Source of the DNA: Boswellia sacra
Taxonomy: Eukaryota; Streptophyta; Magnoliopsida; Sapindales; Burseraceae
Direction of reading: 5' to 3'
Assembly (NCBI GenBank): GCA_013180625.2
Contig: SNVD02013154.1
Coordinates: forward strand, 682,001-746,000
Length of the DNA stretch: 64,000 bases
Position 1 is the stretch's first letter. The number at the start of each line of letters is the position of its first letter. The notes beneath the pieces are model-generated. The model was given only the letters and a program-made list of their open reading frames with translations, did no database searches and was not told the DNA's origin. The translations under genes and the position numbers were made by a program. This document shows positions 23,097 through 35,845 of the stretch, piece by piece.

Positions 23097-26000
23097 ATGG
23101 CAGCCAAATTCAAGATAGAGAAGTTCGATGGAAACAACTTTGGGCTATGGAAAATTAAAATAAAGGCTATCTTGAGAAAAGAAAATTGCCTTGAAGCAAT
23201 TGATGGAAGACCGGAAAATATGCAAGATGAAAATAAATGGGAGAAGATAGATGGTGATGCGATGGCAAGTCTACATCTAGCAGTTGCAGATGAAGTGCTG
23301 TCAAGTATTCAAGAATTAAACTCTGCAAAGGAGATTTGGGATACTTTGACAAGCTTGTATGAAGCCAAATCTCTACACAACAAAATTTTCTTGAAAAGGA
23401 AGCTGTACACTCTTCGTATGTCAGAAACCACTCCGGTGACTGAACATATCAACACTTTGAAGACGTTATTCTCTCAACTCTCAACCATGGAGCATAACAT
23501 AAAAGAGAAGGAACGTGCTGAGCTTCTACTTCAGAGTCTACCTGATTCATATGATAATCTCATCCTCAACTTGGCAAATGGTTCAATGAAGTCATCTCTA
23601 GTCTTTAATGATGTTGCGGCTGCTGTCTTAGAAGAAGAAAGCAGACGTAAAAACAAGGAAGACAGAATAATGACTTCTCAACATGCAGAGGCTTTATCCG
23701 CCAACAAAGGGAGATCAAGGGAACGTGGTTCCAGTGGGAGTCACAATCAGAACAGGGGAAAGTCTAAAGGAAGAAAGTTTATTAAATGCTACCATTGTGG
23801 AAAGCAAGGGCACGTGAAAAACGAGTGTTGGCATCTTAAGAAGAATGGAGAGGGAAACAACAAAGGAAAAGAATCTGAGTCGTCAGGATCTTAGGGTTGT
23901 GTAGCAAGTACTTCAGGGAATGGCGAAATCTTGTGCAGCGAGGCAACAACAGTTATGGAAGGCAGAAAAAAGTTTGCTAATATATGGTTAATTGATTCAG
24001 CAGCAACATGGCATATGACTTCTAGAAGAGATTGGTTCTATCAATATAAACCTATCTCAGAAGGGTCTGTGTACATGGGTGATGATCATGCCTTAAAAAT
24101 CGCTGGTATTGGAACCATCAAAGTAAAAATGTTTGATGGTACGATTCGCACTATCCAAGATGTACGACATGTGACTGGCTTGAAGAAAAATTTGCTATCG
24201 ATGGGACAGTTGGATGACCTCGGATGTGAGTTCCATACAAAAAATGGGATCATGAAGGTTGTCAGAGGCGCACTTGTGGTGATGAAGGCAGAAAAGATTG
24301 CTGCTAACCTATACATGCTCCATGGAGAAACGGTTCAGGAGGCAGAAACAGCGGTTGCTAGTTCTGGAGAAGAATTGTCTATGATATGGCATCAAAGACT
24401 TGGCCATATGTCCGAAAAGGGTTTGAAGATTCTCTCTGATCGAAAACTACTTCCTGGAATCAAAACTGTAAGTTTACCATTCTGTGAGCATTGTGTTATT
24501 AGCAAGCAGAGTAGACTGAGTTTTAGCAGATCTATTGCTAGGAGTAAAAACATTCTAGACTTGATTCATTCTGATGTTTGGGAATCACCGGTTACGTCCC
24601 TAGGAGGAGCAAACTACTTTGTATTGTTTGTGGATGATTATTCTAGGAGATGTTGGGTATATGTCATCAAGAAAAAGTCAGATGTATTTCCTGTATTCAA
24701 AGCCTTCAAAGCACAGGTGGAACTTGAATCCGGAAAAAGGATCAAGTGTTTGAGGACAGATAATGGGTGAGAATTCTGTAACAAGGAGTTTGACACATTT
24801 TGTAGTAAAGAATGTGTGAAACGGCAGAAGACAGTTGCTTACACACCACAACAAAATGGAGTGGTAGAGCGGACGAATAGAACTCTCGCAGAAAAAATGA
24901 GAGCATTACTAAGGACTGCGGGTCTACCCAGGACATTTTGGGCAGAAGCAGCCACTACAGCCTGTTACTTGATAAATAGGTCTCCATCAACAGCAATTGA
25001 GATGAAGACACCTATGGAGATGTGGACCGGTAAGCCAACTGATTATTCCTCCCTTCATATTTTCGGATGTCCTGCTTATGTGATGTATCATGACCAAGAA
25101 AGAACGAAGCTGGATCCAAAATCCAGGAAATGTATCTTCTTGGGATATGCTGATGGAGTAAAGGGGTATCGCTTATGGGATCCTACTGCCCATAAGATTG
25201 TCATCAGCAGGGATGTTGTCTTTATAGAAGACATGTTTAAATGTGAAGAAAGTGATAGCACGAAGAAAAATGTTGAGACTGTATCAATACAGGAAGAAAC
25301 AGTTTCTTCTGAAGCAATACCAGAACACGATGATCAAGAACCAGTTGAGTCTGAAGCACCTGAAGTCCGTCGATCAACTCGAGAAAGAAGGGAACCTTCT
25401 TGGCACTCAGAATATGTGATGGCGAGCAATGTTGCATACTGTCTCCTAACAGAAGATGGGGAGCCTTCAACCTTTCAGGAGGCTATAAAAAGTTCTGATG
25501 CATCTCTATGGATGACAGCAATGCATGAAGAGATGGAAGCTTTAGACAAAAACAAGACATGGGATCTTGTGCCACTACCACATGGAAGAAAAGCCATCGG
25601 AAACAAATGGGTCTACAAGATCAAACGTGATGGGAATGATCAAGTGGAGCGGTATCGTGCTAGACTGGTGGTCAAAGGATATGCTCAGAAAGAAGGAGTT
25701 GATTTCAATGAGATATTCTCTCCTGTGGTAAGACTTACAACAATTCGAGCAGTCTTGGCTATGTGTGCTACTTTTGACTTACACTTAGAGCAGTTAGATG
25801 TAAAAACTGCGTTTCTTCATGGAGAACTTGAAGAAGAAATTTATATGCTCCAACCGGAAGGTTTTGTTAAAGAAGGAAAAGAAAACTTGGTTTGCAGATT
25901 GACCAAATCTCTGTACAGCTTAAAACAGGCGCCAAGGTGTTGGTACAAGAGATTTGATTCATTCATCATCAGCCTTGGGTATAACAGACTCAGTTCAGAT

Positions 26001-27017
26001 CATTGTACTTATTACAAGAGATTTGAGGGAGACTTTATCATTTTGCTGTTGTACGTGGACGATATGTTGGTAACAGGCACTAACAAAGATCAGGTCCAAG
26101 AATTAAAGGCACAATTAGCTAGGGGATTTGAAATGAAGGATTTAGGACCGGCAAACAAGATTCTAGAGATGCAAATTCACCGAGACAGAAAAAACAGGAA
26201 GATTTGGCTATCTCAAAAGAACTACTTGAAGAAAATCTTGCGCCGCTTCAACATGCAAGATTGCAAGCCAATTTCTACCCCATTTCCTATTAATCATAAA
26301 TTATCATCAAGTATGAGCCCTAGCAATAAAGCGGAGAGGATGGAAATGTCTCGAGTACCGTATGCATCAGCAGTAGGAAGCCTAATGTATGCTATGATTT
26401 GTACAAGACCAAACATTGCACAAGCAGTAGGAGCGGTCAGTAGATTCATGGCTAATCCGGGGAGAGAGCATTGGAATTCTGTTAAGAGGATCCTTAGATA
26501 CATCAAAGGAACCTCTGATGCTGCACTATGCTATGGAGGATCAGAGTTCATTGTCAAGGGCTATGTTGATTCAGATTTTGCAGGAGATATTGACAAAAGG
26601 AAGTCCACTACAGGCTATGTGTTTACACTTGCAGGAGGTGCTGTGAGCTGGGTATCTAAACTTCAAACTGTTGTGGCTCTATCTACAACAGAAGCAGAGT
26701 ATATGGCAGCTACACAAGCTTGCAAGGAAGCTGTTTGGATCAAAAGGTTATTGGAGGAACTTGGGCACAAACAAGAGAAGATTTCTTTGTTTTGTGACAG
26801 TCAGAGTGCCTTGCATATTGCAAGAAATCCAGCCTTTCATTCAAGAACGAAGCACATAGGAGTTCAATATCATTATGTACGAGAAGTAGTGGAAGATGAA
26901 ATAGTGGATATGCAGAAAATCCACACGAAGGACAACATAGCAGATGCATTGACCAAACCAATCAATTCTGACAAGTTCATTTGGTGTAGAACGTCTTGTG
27001 GCCTGTTAGAGACGTGA
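23097..27017 (+). pseudogene. copia gag-pol polyprotein with two in-frame stops
   Basis: One frame of 1,306 codon positions from ATG 23097 to TGA 27015-27017, with no frameshift. It is interrupted by TAG at 23892-23894 (codon 266, just after gag) and TGA at 24768-24770 (codon 558, inside the integrase). Gag (UBN2 type) 1-265 ends with zinc knuckle CYHCGKQGHVKNEC near 231-244. Protease IDSAATWHMT is near 300, pre-integrase HQRLGHM near 430, integrase core DLIHSDVW near 490, and the RTDNG block abuts the second stop. RT carries LLYVDDMLV near 986. RNase H motifs DSDFAGD and CDSQSALHIA follow. The second stop lies where copia integrases usually have glycine (NGG-E-F), so GGA to TGA is likely. 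The first stop could be decay or a gag/pol readthrough site. Confidence 0.93.
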
Positions 27018-27058
27018 GCAGCATGTATAGAGACAAGACTGAAAGGAAAAATGCCTTC

Positions 27059-27069
27059 AAGTGGGAGAA
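27059..27069 (+). other. polypurine tract of the copia element
   Basis: AAGTGGGAGAA immediately before the TG of the 3' LTR. Confidence 0.85.
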
Positions 27070-27535
27070 TGTGAAGTGTAAGGTGTGAAGGCATTTTGCC
27101 TTTCACACTGCCTTCACACAATCCCACATTGGTGGGAAACAAATTAGAGGTGGGGAGGCTTGGCTATAAAATAAAGCCTCCTCCCCCTCTTACAAATGTA
27201 CCAAGCTTATGTATTAAGCTTTTCTCTTCTTTCTCCCTTGTAATCTCCTCCATTCTAATTGTGAGAGAGATTGTAATATTTTTCTTCATAGTAAAATATT
27301 TTCGGTCTTGTCCCGTGGAGGTTTCCCTCAAATTGAGGGTTTTACCACGTTAAATATTTGTGTCTTTATTTTCTTTAATTGCCTTTAATTTATTTACTGT
27401 GGTAAGGCTGAGCCGCCCAAGTTGTCTATTTTATTTATTGTGGAGGGCAGTGCCACCCAAATTGTTATTTCTAACATAACAATTTGTTTCTTGTCTTTTA
27501 TTTGAGCTGCGGTAGGAGTGTTCAATCTCCTAACA
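27070..27535 (+). repeat. 3' LTR of the copia element
   Basis: Same 466 bp length as the 5' LTR; eight substitutions and no indels. Keeps the TATA box and the alternative hairpins (27083-27119). Confidence 0.95.
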
Positions 27536-27540
27536 TGTCA

Positions 27541-28128
27541 CTCTTACAATAAAGATTTTGCTAGGAGTTGGGCTATTTTCGTAAACAGATTATAGATTAG
27601 TTTTACAAGCTTAGATAAACTATATAATTTACACTTGCTACCGTTAATTTTTTTTAATTAAAGATTAGCCCTAAAGCAAACAATAAACCACTCAAATTGG
27701 ACAATGACAAAAAATTCACTCAGGCTTCTCAATCAAAATAAAAATGTGCGTTATGAATAATCTTCTGATCAATTAAATTTTGCTTTTGAAATTATCTACT
27801 AAGAAATGATTCTCATGGACATCTTTTTTAACAAAACAAGATTTGCTGGTTATGATTTTGAACATATCAATATTTATTTACATTGATCTATAGTTTGCAT
27901 TAAGGTCCATTCCCTTTTGTAGAGAAAACAACATTTCGATTCGAACTTTGGCTTACTTTGGTTGGCCTAAATAGACCAGTGGCACTCTTGAGAGCCAAAT
28001 GGTGTAGATACTTAATGGCTAATATCTGCACTACTGGCTTTGCCTGATTGTCTTTTACCGTAACATAAGCAATTGTACATAATTCACCATTTCCTGAATG
28101 ACTTTATTCTAACAATTTGCTCTTATGT
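27541..28128. other. intergenic DNA, nothing recognised
   Basis: No coding frame or element end seen. Confidence 0.5.
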
Positions 28129-30048
28129 TGTGAAATGGGCTTTCATCCTGCCAGAGCGCTTGCGACCACAACACTGTATCAAAGTCTCTTTCAAGATTTA
28201 AGAGAACACAAACAAGCTATGGACACGTTTGGAGATTGGAGTCGCACCCAATTATTCAATTGGGAATGAATAGGGGCAATCCAATCCCTCGCTTTGGGAC
28301 CTAAATTACTCTCATCCCTTTAAAGATAGGTTTTGGAAGTTAGATATGAGTCTTTCAACTCGCCAGGATGTAAATCTGACCTCCACTTAGGAAATATCAA
28401 ATAAGAATAACTCGTGTTGTTACTTAGTCCTCTCAAGTGGTTTATTTTATGCTCACAATTCCATTTGATCTTAGTTAGTCATGTGGGGTGATTATTCAAT
28501 TCAACAGCAATATGTAAACATCCAAAGAAAGAGGGAGGAGAATTGATTGCATTTTCTTTCAAACATTGGGGAACGGGAAGAGGATTACATCACTTTGTTC
28601 TTCAACAAATAAAATAGCGTACATTCATAATATAATCAAAATATAAAGTATAATTGGTCCATGCGCGACCTAATAGTTGATAAATTTGTCATCACCATAT
28701 GTGAGTCTATTCAACTTCTATTGAGCCTCTACAAATACATTCATACATTTAAAGTATATTTATATATACATGAATTTGGTTATTCTAAGTGATGGTCCCT
28801 CACCATCAATGTGAGTGCACCAACACCTCATGGCATCACAATTACACTTCTATAATACAAACATTCATACATTATAAATCATACAAAGCCATAATCTAAT
28901 GTCATGACATTGTAGCCTAGATTTGATAAATTCTATCATGGCAATTTTTGCTATTCTGGCATTATTCATATTAATTCATGGTATTTCTACCATAAGCATG
29001 ATGATCATGGCACATTCTAGCCTAATTCAAGCAGTCATCATCAAACAAGTCATTTCAAGGGCAAAATGGTAAATTCTTACCTATTCTATGCTATTTCTTA
29101 GCATTCATCAAAGCAAATAAATTTTCCTAGCATGATTCTAATCATGTGCTCTTAAGCATAATTCTAAGCATGTGCTCCTAGACATGATTCTGATATAGAA
29201 AAGATGGCAGACTTAACTCGACACATTTATCATCTTGCAAAACAAATAGGGTTTATACAATTCACAATAACCCTAAATATGCTTCTAAACGTAAAAAATA
29301 AATCCTAATTAACATACTCATTCTAAGTATAAACAAAAGAGAAGATAGGAGGAAGGAGAGAATTCTGCTCTCAAGACGTATCCTTTCCAGGTTTAGAGCA
29401 ATAGAACACCTGAAAATTTTTATACTAGAAAAGACTTCTCGAATTCTCGAGCGTGTCTTCAAGAAGGAGAAAAGATAATTGTATTCAACAATCGGTGTGT
29501 CTTGCAAAGTGAGAAGGGGGTGGTTTATACAGGGGTGGTTTTTACAGGGGAGGGGTGAAGCTGAAAAAGAAAGAAACAAAGAAAAAAGGAAGGTTTATAA
29601 TGCAATTTTTTAAAAATAAACCCTGAAGGGTTGGGCAGCCATTCTCAAACCATGGGGCGGCTATTTGACAGTCAGCCGACCATCAGCCAGTCATAGAACG
29701 ACTGTAAGATGGCCAAGCGGCTGTCCTAGGCAGCAGGGCAGCTGTTTGATGGCCAAATGGCTAGCAAGCCATTATCACTTCGGCCCATTCCTATTTTGTC
29801 ATCCTTCAATGTAGTCCCTCTAGACCTTTGTCCCTTCAATCACGCATAACTTTTTGAATTCAACTCTGATTTTTTATCCATAAATTTCTAACAAAACTAG
29901 ACATCCTCAGCTTCGCAACAGTATATGAATCATCATCAAATTTCTTACATCGAGTTCCCATTATGACGACTTCTTACATCGATTGGGTTCGAGCCACCTT
30001 ATTGTACACTAGGCCTGACCGATCTGCTGATGACCTCATCCTCTAACA
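28129..30048 (-). repeat. inverted LTR copy of the Tat/Ogre-like family (right limit uncertain)
   Basis: 28129-28345 is clearly the reverse complement of 10440-10705, ending at TGTGAAATGGGC, the LTR 3' end on the minus strand. No PBS follows it, so it looks like a solo or truncated LTR. A possible other end is the CTCTAACA at 30048 (minus strand TGTTAGAG), which would give about 1.9 kb, but the five-base flanks (TATGT, TTGTC) do not match. Only the 28129-28345 part is certain. Confidence 0.5.
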
Positions 30049-30885
30049 TTGTCTAATCGTTCTAATAATTCTTCTGCCCGTCGTGGGAAGTGATCGAAAG
30101 TCTCCTCTTCAGGTATTGGCACATAAGCTTCTTTTTCTATAACGGCTTAACAGCCAACTCCTCCTCCAGCTCCTTCAGCTACCTCGGTTGTTCCTACTAG
30201 TCATGTGATTGGTGACCACTGGGCTTACCCAAGTAACATCGTCTACACGTGGAATGACAATAGGTCGATCTGTAGTCACGTGACCACCAAGAATCAAACA
30301 TGCCCGTTCCTTTCATTCTATAGGACAACATTTTGGTAAGTCATTTGATTGTTCATTTCTGAAATTTCCTATCATTTGTCATTAATTGGAATGCAATGTG
30401 AGCAGGCGCCATGATCTTCCATGGAATAGGTTTTCGTATGCAGGCCACTTCTCACGAATATGTTTTGTATCACTATCAGGTAAAGTAACCTTCTGTGTAT
30501 GCTTGATTTCTATCTTAATAGTTTTTTCTAACTATATGATTCTTTTGCTTGGTTAGACGGGTCGTCAATAAGTTACTCATCTGCAGCGAGAGATTGAGCG
30601 TCTCTAGGCTTAGGTTGCTGCTTTCTATTTTGACATTGATAATGATGGCGATGAGTGCGGATTGCAACTATCGGCTTCCATCAGGATTTCCTTTGTTCAT
30701 TTTGCTTCTATGTATGACCTTCTATGATGTACAATCAAATGTAAATAATTTTCAAAAACTTAGTGAAAATTTTCAATTTTTGATTTCATACACTTTGCGT
30801 ATTGTAATAAGTTTACATCCAAATTTGTTCAAGTTTGTTTCCACATCATCGTTTATTCAATTCTGAATAAAACTGCAAAATCACA
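30049..30885. other. intergenic DNA, unidentified 105-codon frame
   Basis: The plus-strand frame 30549-30866 is hydrophobic in its first third (VSRLRLLLSILTLIMMAMSA) but matches no protein I know. Neighbouring frames are full of stops. Possibly decayed element sequence between the LTR copy and the copia remnant. Confidence 0.35.
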
Positions 30886-31203
30886 AAAGAGCTTCTCTGG
30901 CTTCGTTGATTACTTGAAGATATGGGAATCACTTATACTCATGCTACTTCACTTTATTGTGACAATCATAGTGCCATTCAAATTGCTCATAATGATTTTT
31001 TTTGTGAGCGTACCAACGATATAGAGACTGATTGTCATTTCATATAACAACATGTTGTTCGTGGTACTGTCCAACTTAATTCAGTCTCTTTTGTTGATCA
31101 CCCAACTGATATTTTTACGAAGAGTCATCCTCCAAGATAGTTTCATGAGTAGATTTCCAAACTCAAGTTAGCTTCTATATCACCAACGTGAGTTTGAGGG
31201 GGT
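30886..31203 (+). pseudogene. 3' end of a dead Ty1/copia pol (RNase H) with PPT
   Basis: Translation from 30886 gives KELLWLR, stop, LLEDMGITYTHATSLYCDN, then SAIQIAHNDFF and FVDHPTDIFTKSHPP, the hallmark C-terminal RNase H blocks of copia pol (YCDN..A..IA and DIFTK). Stops occur at the seventh or eighth codon, in the TDCHFI block and after SHPPR. A run TGAGGGGG (31195-31202) is the expected polypurine tract, so the sequence after 31204 should be the remains of a 3' LTR, although its TG start is mutated and the end cannot be seen. It is a different family from the 22309-27535 element. Confidence 0.85.
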
Positions 31204-32185
31204 ACGTTACCATATATATGATTGATATGGTTCATATTTAGTTTAGCATATAATTAGTCAATCAATAATCACTGGGCATATAATTAGACAATCAATTATC
31301 ATTATTGAGATTATTTTTTGAAATTATGGACCGTACAAGTCTGCACATTTTCGATCACCTAGTTTTTGGTTAGTAATCAATTTAGGAATGTAGAACTGTG
31401 ATTGCTATATAATTGCATAAACATTAGTAAAACTTTACGTTAATTTTATCATTTTATTGCTTATTTTTTGCTATTAATTATATTATCCATAGAATCGTAC
31501 CAAAAGCAGATACCAGTTTTGAGGATTTTGTGGCAGTCAAGAATAGCTGGGAGACTCCATCTTCTTTGTTAAAATAATATATGATATCAAAAGTCGACTC
31601 TTCGTTTCCCATATGATTTACCTTGACATTTCAAGTAATAATTGTGACAATCCCAAAAAAAAATTATTCAATTCACATTCCAATTTCATAAAAGATATGA
31701 CCAATAGATGCCAAAATGTATTAACTGAAAAATTACTATAGAGTGGAAGCGAGCCCCTATCTTTAATCTTAAGTAAAAAAAGTGAAGTCAAATCAATGAA
31801 GTGAACAGCCCAACCTCTGAAGCTTTTTGGCACATAGGTGTGATATTTATTGAACCCACTAAATTAAAGTTTTGTTCAAACAATTTACTAGATTTTATAT
31901 ATTCAATTTAGTTGGTAAAAAAATAATGAAAAATAGGAAGGCGTGGAAAAATTTTATGAAAAAATTTAGTTGTATCAATTTATCCAATATAAGTGAAACA
32001 TATATATTGGATGATTGTTAAAGAAATTAAAGAACTTTAAATTTGCTTTCTATCGAAGATTAAAATAGGATATAAGAATATGATGTAAAATTAGTTATAT
32101 TTGAATAGAATAATATAAGAAAATAATTTTGATGGTTGGTTAATGATTTAGTCGCAATTGTAAGGAGAAGAAGAATTTTTATTTT
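31204..32185. other. probable copia LTR remains, then AT-rich DNA
   Basis: The first 250 to 300 bp after the PPT are probably LTR sequence. A block at 31835-31905 (GTTCAAACAATTTACT and flanks) recurs at 32758-32825. Confidence 0.4.
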
Positions 32186-32720
32186 TTGTTTCTTCTTATA
32201 AATAAAGCATATATGGTTAATTCTTTTACCATATCTGGTTAATTTTTTTTTACCTCAAATAAATAAAGATTCTTATTCAAGCATGGGTAATGAGCCAATG
32301 TGGTTAATTTTTTCTAACTCAAACAAATAATTTTAATTATCAGGCTATAGGGTTCATAAGGTTCTTTTCTTTCATCTATGTCCATTGAGATTATATTCAA
32401 AACTTTTAAATACCACATTTAATCACATTCATAAATAACCCAAGCTTATAATAAAACGTGTTTAATGTTATATAGTTTAATAAATTAATTAACAACAATA
32501 TGAGAAGCAACGGAAGGGTAGATAGTGGAGGGAAGGACAGTTAAAAATGGAAAGTAACTTTCACAGCCACCAACTGAAGGGTTACGTGAAAAAATAAATA
32601 AATAACCAAAATAATAATAATAATAACTGATGGGAGACCATATTATTAAAAAAAAAAGGAAAAAGTTTACAAAAATAACCATGCTACTAGAGAAGAAAGA
32701 GTGGAGTATATAATGTGTAA
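32186..32720 (+). repeat. direct repeat, copy 1 (~530 bp)
   Basis: Aligns along its whole length with 35317-35845, starting at TTCTTCTTATAAATAAAGCATAT and ending near GTATATAATGTGTAAAAT. Small indels and substitutions, roughly 90 % identical by eye. Non-coding. Copy 2 lies upstream of the ERECTA-like pseudogene, so both may be promoter-region sequence. Confidence 0.9.
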
Positions 32721-34244
32721 AATATTTCAAAAATAACCATATTAGACTGTTGCTGGGTTGGTGTGGTTTTTATTGAATTCATTAAATTAAAGTGTTGTTC
32801 AAACAATTTACTCGACTTATATCGTCCCACGCAGCTTCTCTTTTTTATTTCCTTTGGGAAAAGTATTTTCGTTACTATAAAAGATGAAATATATCCATAG
32901 CTATTTGCATTACTATAATTTCCTTTGGGAATGAATTATTAGTGTGGGATGGCATGTTCATTTCTTTCCCTTTTGCCTCACTTCAGCCTTTTGCATTAAT
33001 CACGAAAATTGTTTCATAATTAGCTGGTCAGTTATTTGGCCACTCTTACTCTAGATTTTCTACGCCATTTCTTTTGTTTACAAATAATTAAAAACTCCTA
33101 TATATATAATGTGATTTTTCTCATAATAAAACGAAATTTTATAATTTTCAAATTTAAATTATTTGTCTTGTAAAAATAAAAATTATCTTACTTTTAAATT
33201 TTTTTTATTTTAACAAGAAAAATGAAAGATATACCAAACTTAATTTCAAATGCAAGAAGAGTAAAAAGAAATTTACATGACAAATGAGGAGTGCCCGGAA
33301 AAGTTTCTTTGTTCGGTTTTCTTATGATTTCAATGGTCAAATTCTTTATTGGCTGGTGACCTTTTTGGGAAACCACAAAAATTTATGTGATTCAATTTAT
33401 TGTTTCAATGTATCACCTGCCACTTCTCAAATTTTGACTGTCCTCTCTTGAACTCTAGCTAGCAATCATGCCATCTACAATGTATTAGATTTAGAAAATT
33501 TTTAATATCATTCACTTTTTTTGTTTTCCTTTTTGGTATTTATAGAAAAATGAAATGTAATAGATGTTTTCTAATTTTGTTATGCGATTCCTAATCTCTT
33601 AATTGGGACAAATTATTGGTGAAGTTGAAGTAATTGTGGTCAACTTATAAAAGAGGAGAGTGGAAAGTGATATTTTTAAATAATTTCAAGGACCTTTTAG
33701 AATATCAAAAATATAATTTTCTGTTATTTTCTTTTTAATATTTCTACAAAAGAATTATTAAAAAAATTGAAGATGAAGAATAGTGTAAATTATTAAAGAC
33801 CACAGTTTTAATACTAAATAAATTGGTTATAAACGGATTGTCTTATTTTAAAATTTGTTTTAATCACACATGCTAAATTATTGATCAATATTTATATCAT
33901 ATAACTTGAGAAAATAAATTAGAAAAATGCAAATCTCTTTAATAATATATCTTGAATTATTTTTCTAACATTGATGAATACAATTAATCCAAAAATTACA
34001 TAGGTACACAAAATTACAAATATCTTTTCAAATTAATTTCTAACTATATATTAGTCACTCTTTGTTAATATTTTAATAATAAATTAAAATTACATATAAA
34101 TAATAATGTCAATGAGAAAGGCATTCAAGCAATGAATCTATTAATTAATTTCTATATCCTGAAAATATTTAGGAGAAATATATAAGTACCTTTTGTTGTA
34201 CGTTAATAATATTTTTAAGAAATAATATGATTAACATTTCCTAT

Positions 34245-34333
<89 letters not shown>

Positions 34334-35125
34334 AATTAATTTGTATCTAGCTTTAAAATTAAAAAAAATAAATTGAAGTTAAAAATGTAATACCCTAAAT
34401 ATATATAATATATACCTTAACAATGATTCACACTATCAACATTTGTATTGTCTTTATTACTATTCACTGTACTAATATATAATAATATAATTTGGATATT
34501 AATTTTGGCGAGTCTTTTATCTGGTTGATCCAGGTTATCACACAAAAGTACGCTATCCGCTTTGTTGATTCAATAAATAATTATAATAATATTAGTAATA
34601 ACAACTTAATTAACAAGGATAATTACAAACAAGTTATTTTTCAACTCGTAAGCTCACATCGCCTGGGTTGAGAATGAATTTCTTTTTCTCTCTTCATATC
34701 TCATAGGCCCTAAAGCTACCATATTTCTCGTACTAACAAAACCTTAACAAAACAACTTTCTTTAAAGCCTTTTTGTGGGTTAGATGACAGGTCCCTGTCG
34801 TCATTATAGCAGTGTCTGAGCGCTTTAGCCGAGAGAACTCATTCAAAGGACACAAATGACAATGACTACTCATCAACATTCGGTGATATTTCGAAGACAA
34901 CAATTCCCATTTGATACCCCTGAAACTTCTCTCTCTTAATCTTCCACTTCGCTTTTCCGTCATCAAATTTAAGCTTAGAATTTCCTCACCATCTTTTATC
35001 CACAAAAGCATACACGAAGCATTGAATATAAATGGCTTAAAGAATTCATACCATTATCATTGATGGGATTAGTAATGGGACAGTTGAGGTTCGTGTCACC
35101 TTGTGACTTGGGTTTCCTTTTTTAG
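32721..35125. other. AT-rich intergenic DNA between the direct repeats
   Basis: No recognised gene apart from the exon fragment at its right end. Contains a ~70 bp repeat (32758-32825, matching 31835-31905) and a long microsatellite. Confidence 0.5.
34246..34331. repeat. compound (AT)n(AG)n microsatellite
   Basis: About 15 AT units followed directly by about 28 AG units. Confidence 0.95.
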
Positions 35126-35306
35126 AGATTCTTTCCTGGAAATGATGTTGATCGTGTCCACGCTGTTGAACCAGCAAAATCAGCATTTGCTGACAAGGCC
35201 AAAATCCACCGATTTTTTGAGGCTGAAGGAATTCCACACACCTATGTGTCATCCAATTTTTTTCCCTGCCAGCTTTCTTACTACTCTGGCAAAACCCATG
35301 CATCCT
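35126..35306 (+). pseudogene. isoflavone reductase-like (PCBER/IFR family) exon fragment
   Basis: Behind an intact acceptor (CCTTTTTTAG, ending 35125) the frame reads RFFPGNDVDRVHAVEPAKSA, then FADKAKIHR and EAEGIPHTYVSSNFF. This is the conserved middle part of NmrA-type NADPH reductases of the isoflavone reductase / phenylcoumaran benzylic ether reductase family, which act in lignan and isoflavonoid metabolism. Two lesions are visible. Three residues usually present between RFFP and GNDV are missing, a 9 bp deletion that removes part of the conserved SEF motif. There is also a frameshift after SSNFF, beyond which the family sequence continues in another frame (FLTTLAKPMHP). No other exons were found. 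The fragment ends next to direct-repeat copy 2. Confidence 0.85.
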
Positions 35307-35316
35307 CCTATTTTTT

Positions 35317-35845
35317 TTGCTTCTTCTTATAAATAAAGCATATGTGGTTAATTTTTTTTACCTCAAACAAATAAAGATTCTTATTATTCAGGCATATATA
35401 GGTAATGAGCCAAGTGGTTAATATTTTTTACATCAAATCAATAATTTTAATTATCAGGCTATTAGGGCTGATAAAGTTCTCTTCTTTCATCAACGTCCAT
35501 TGAGATATACGCTCAAAACTTTTAATATAATACCACACTTAATCACATTCATAAATAGCCCAAGCTTATAATAAAACGTGTTAAATGTTATATAATATAT
35601 AAATTAATTAACTACAATATGAAAAGCAAGGCAAGGGTAGATAGTGGACCGAAGGACCGTTAAAAATGGAAAGTAACTTTCATACCTACCAAACTGAAGG
35701 GTTAGGTGAAAAAATAAATAAATAACCGAAAATAATAATAATAATAACTGATGGAGGACCATAGTACAAAAAAAAGGAAAAAAGTTTACAAAAATAGCCA
35801 TGCTATTAGAGAAGAAAGAGTGGAGTATGTAATGTGTAAAATTAA
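35317..35845 (+). repeat. direct repeat, copy 2 (~530 bp)
   Basis: Second copy of 32186-32720, starting just after the isoflavone-reductase-like fragment and ending about 700 bp before the ERECTA-like start codon. Confidence 0.9.

Larger units (their letters stand above)
22309..27535 (+). mobile_element. Ty1/copia retrotransposon, 5.2 kb, nearly intact
   Basis: 466 bp LTRs at both ends (TG...CA), initiator tRNA-Met PBS, a single gag-pol frame and a polypurine tract, all on the plus strand. Domain order (protease, integrase, RT, RNase H) defines Ty1/copia; gag and protease motifs suggest the Tork lineage (inference). LTRs differ at eight of 466 positions (about 1.7 %), so it is older than the Reina-like and Tekay copies here. 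Five-base flanks CGTCA (22304-22308) and TGTCA (27536-27540) fit a target duplication with one change. The insertion is 14 bp right of the solo LTR. Confidence 0.95.
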
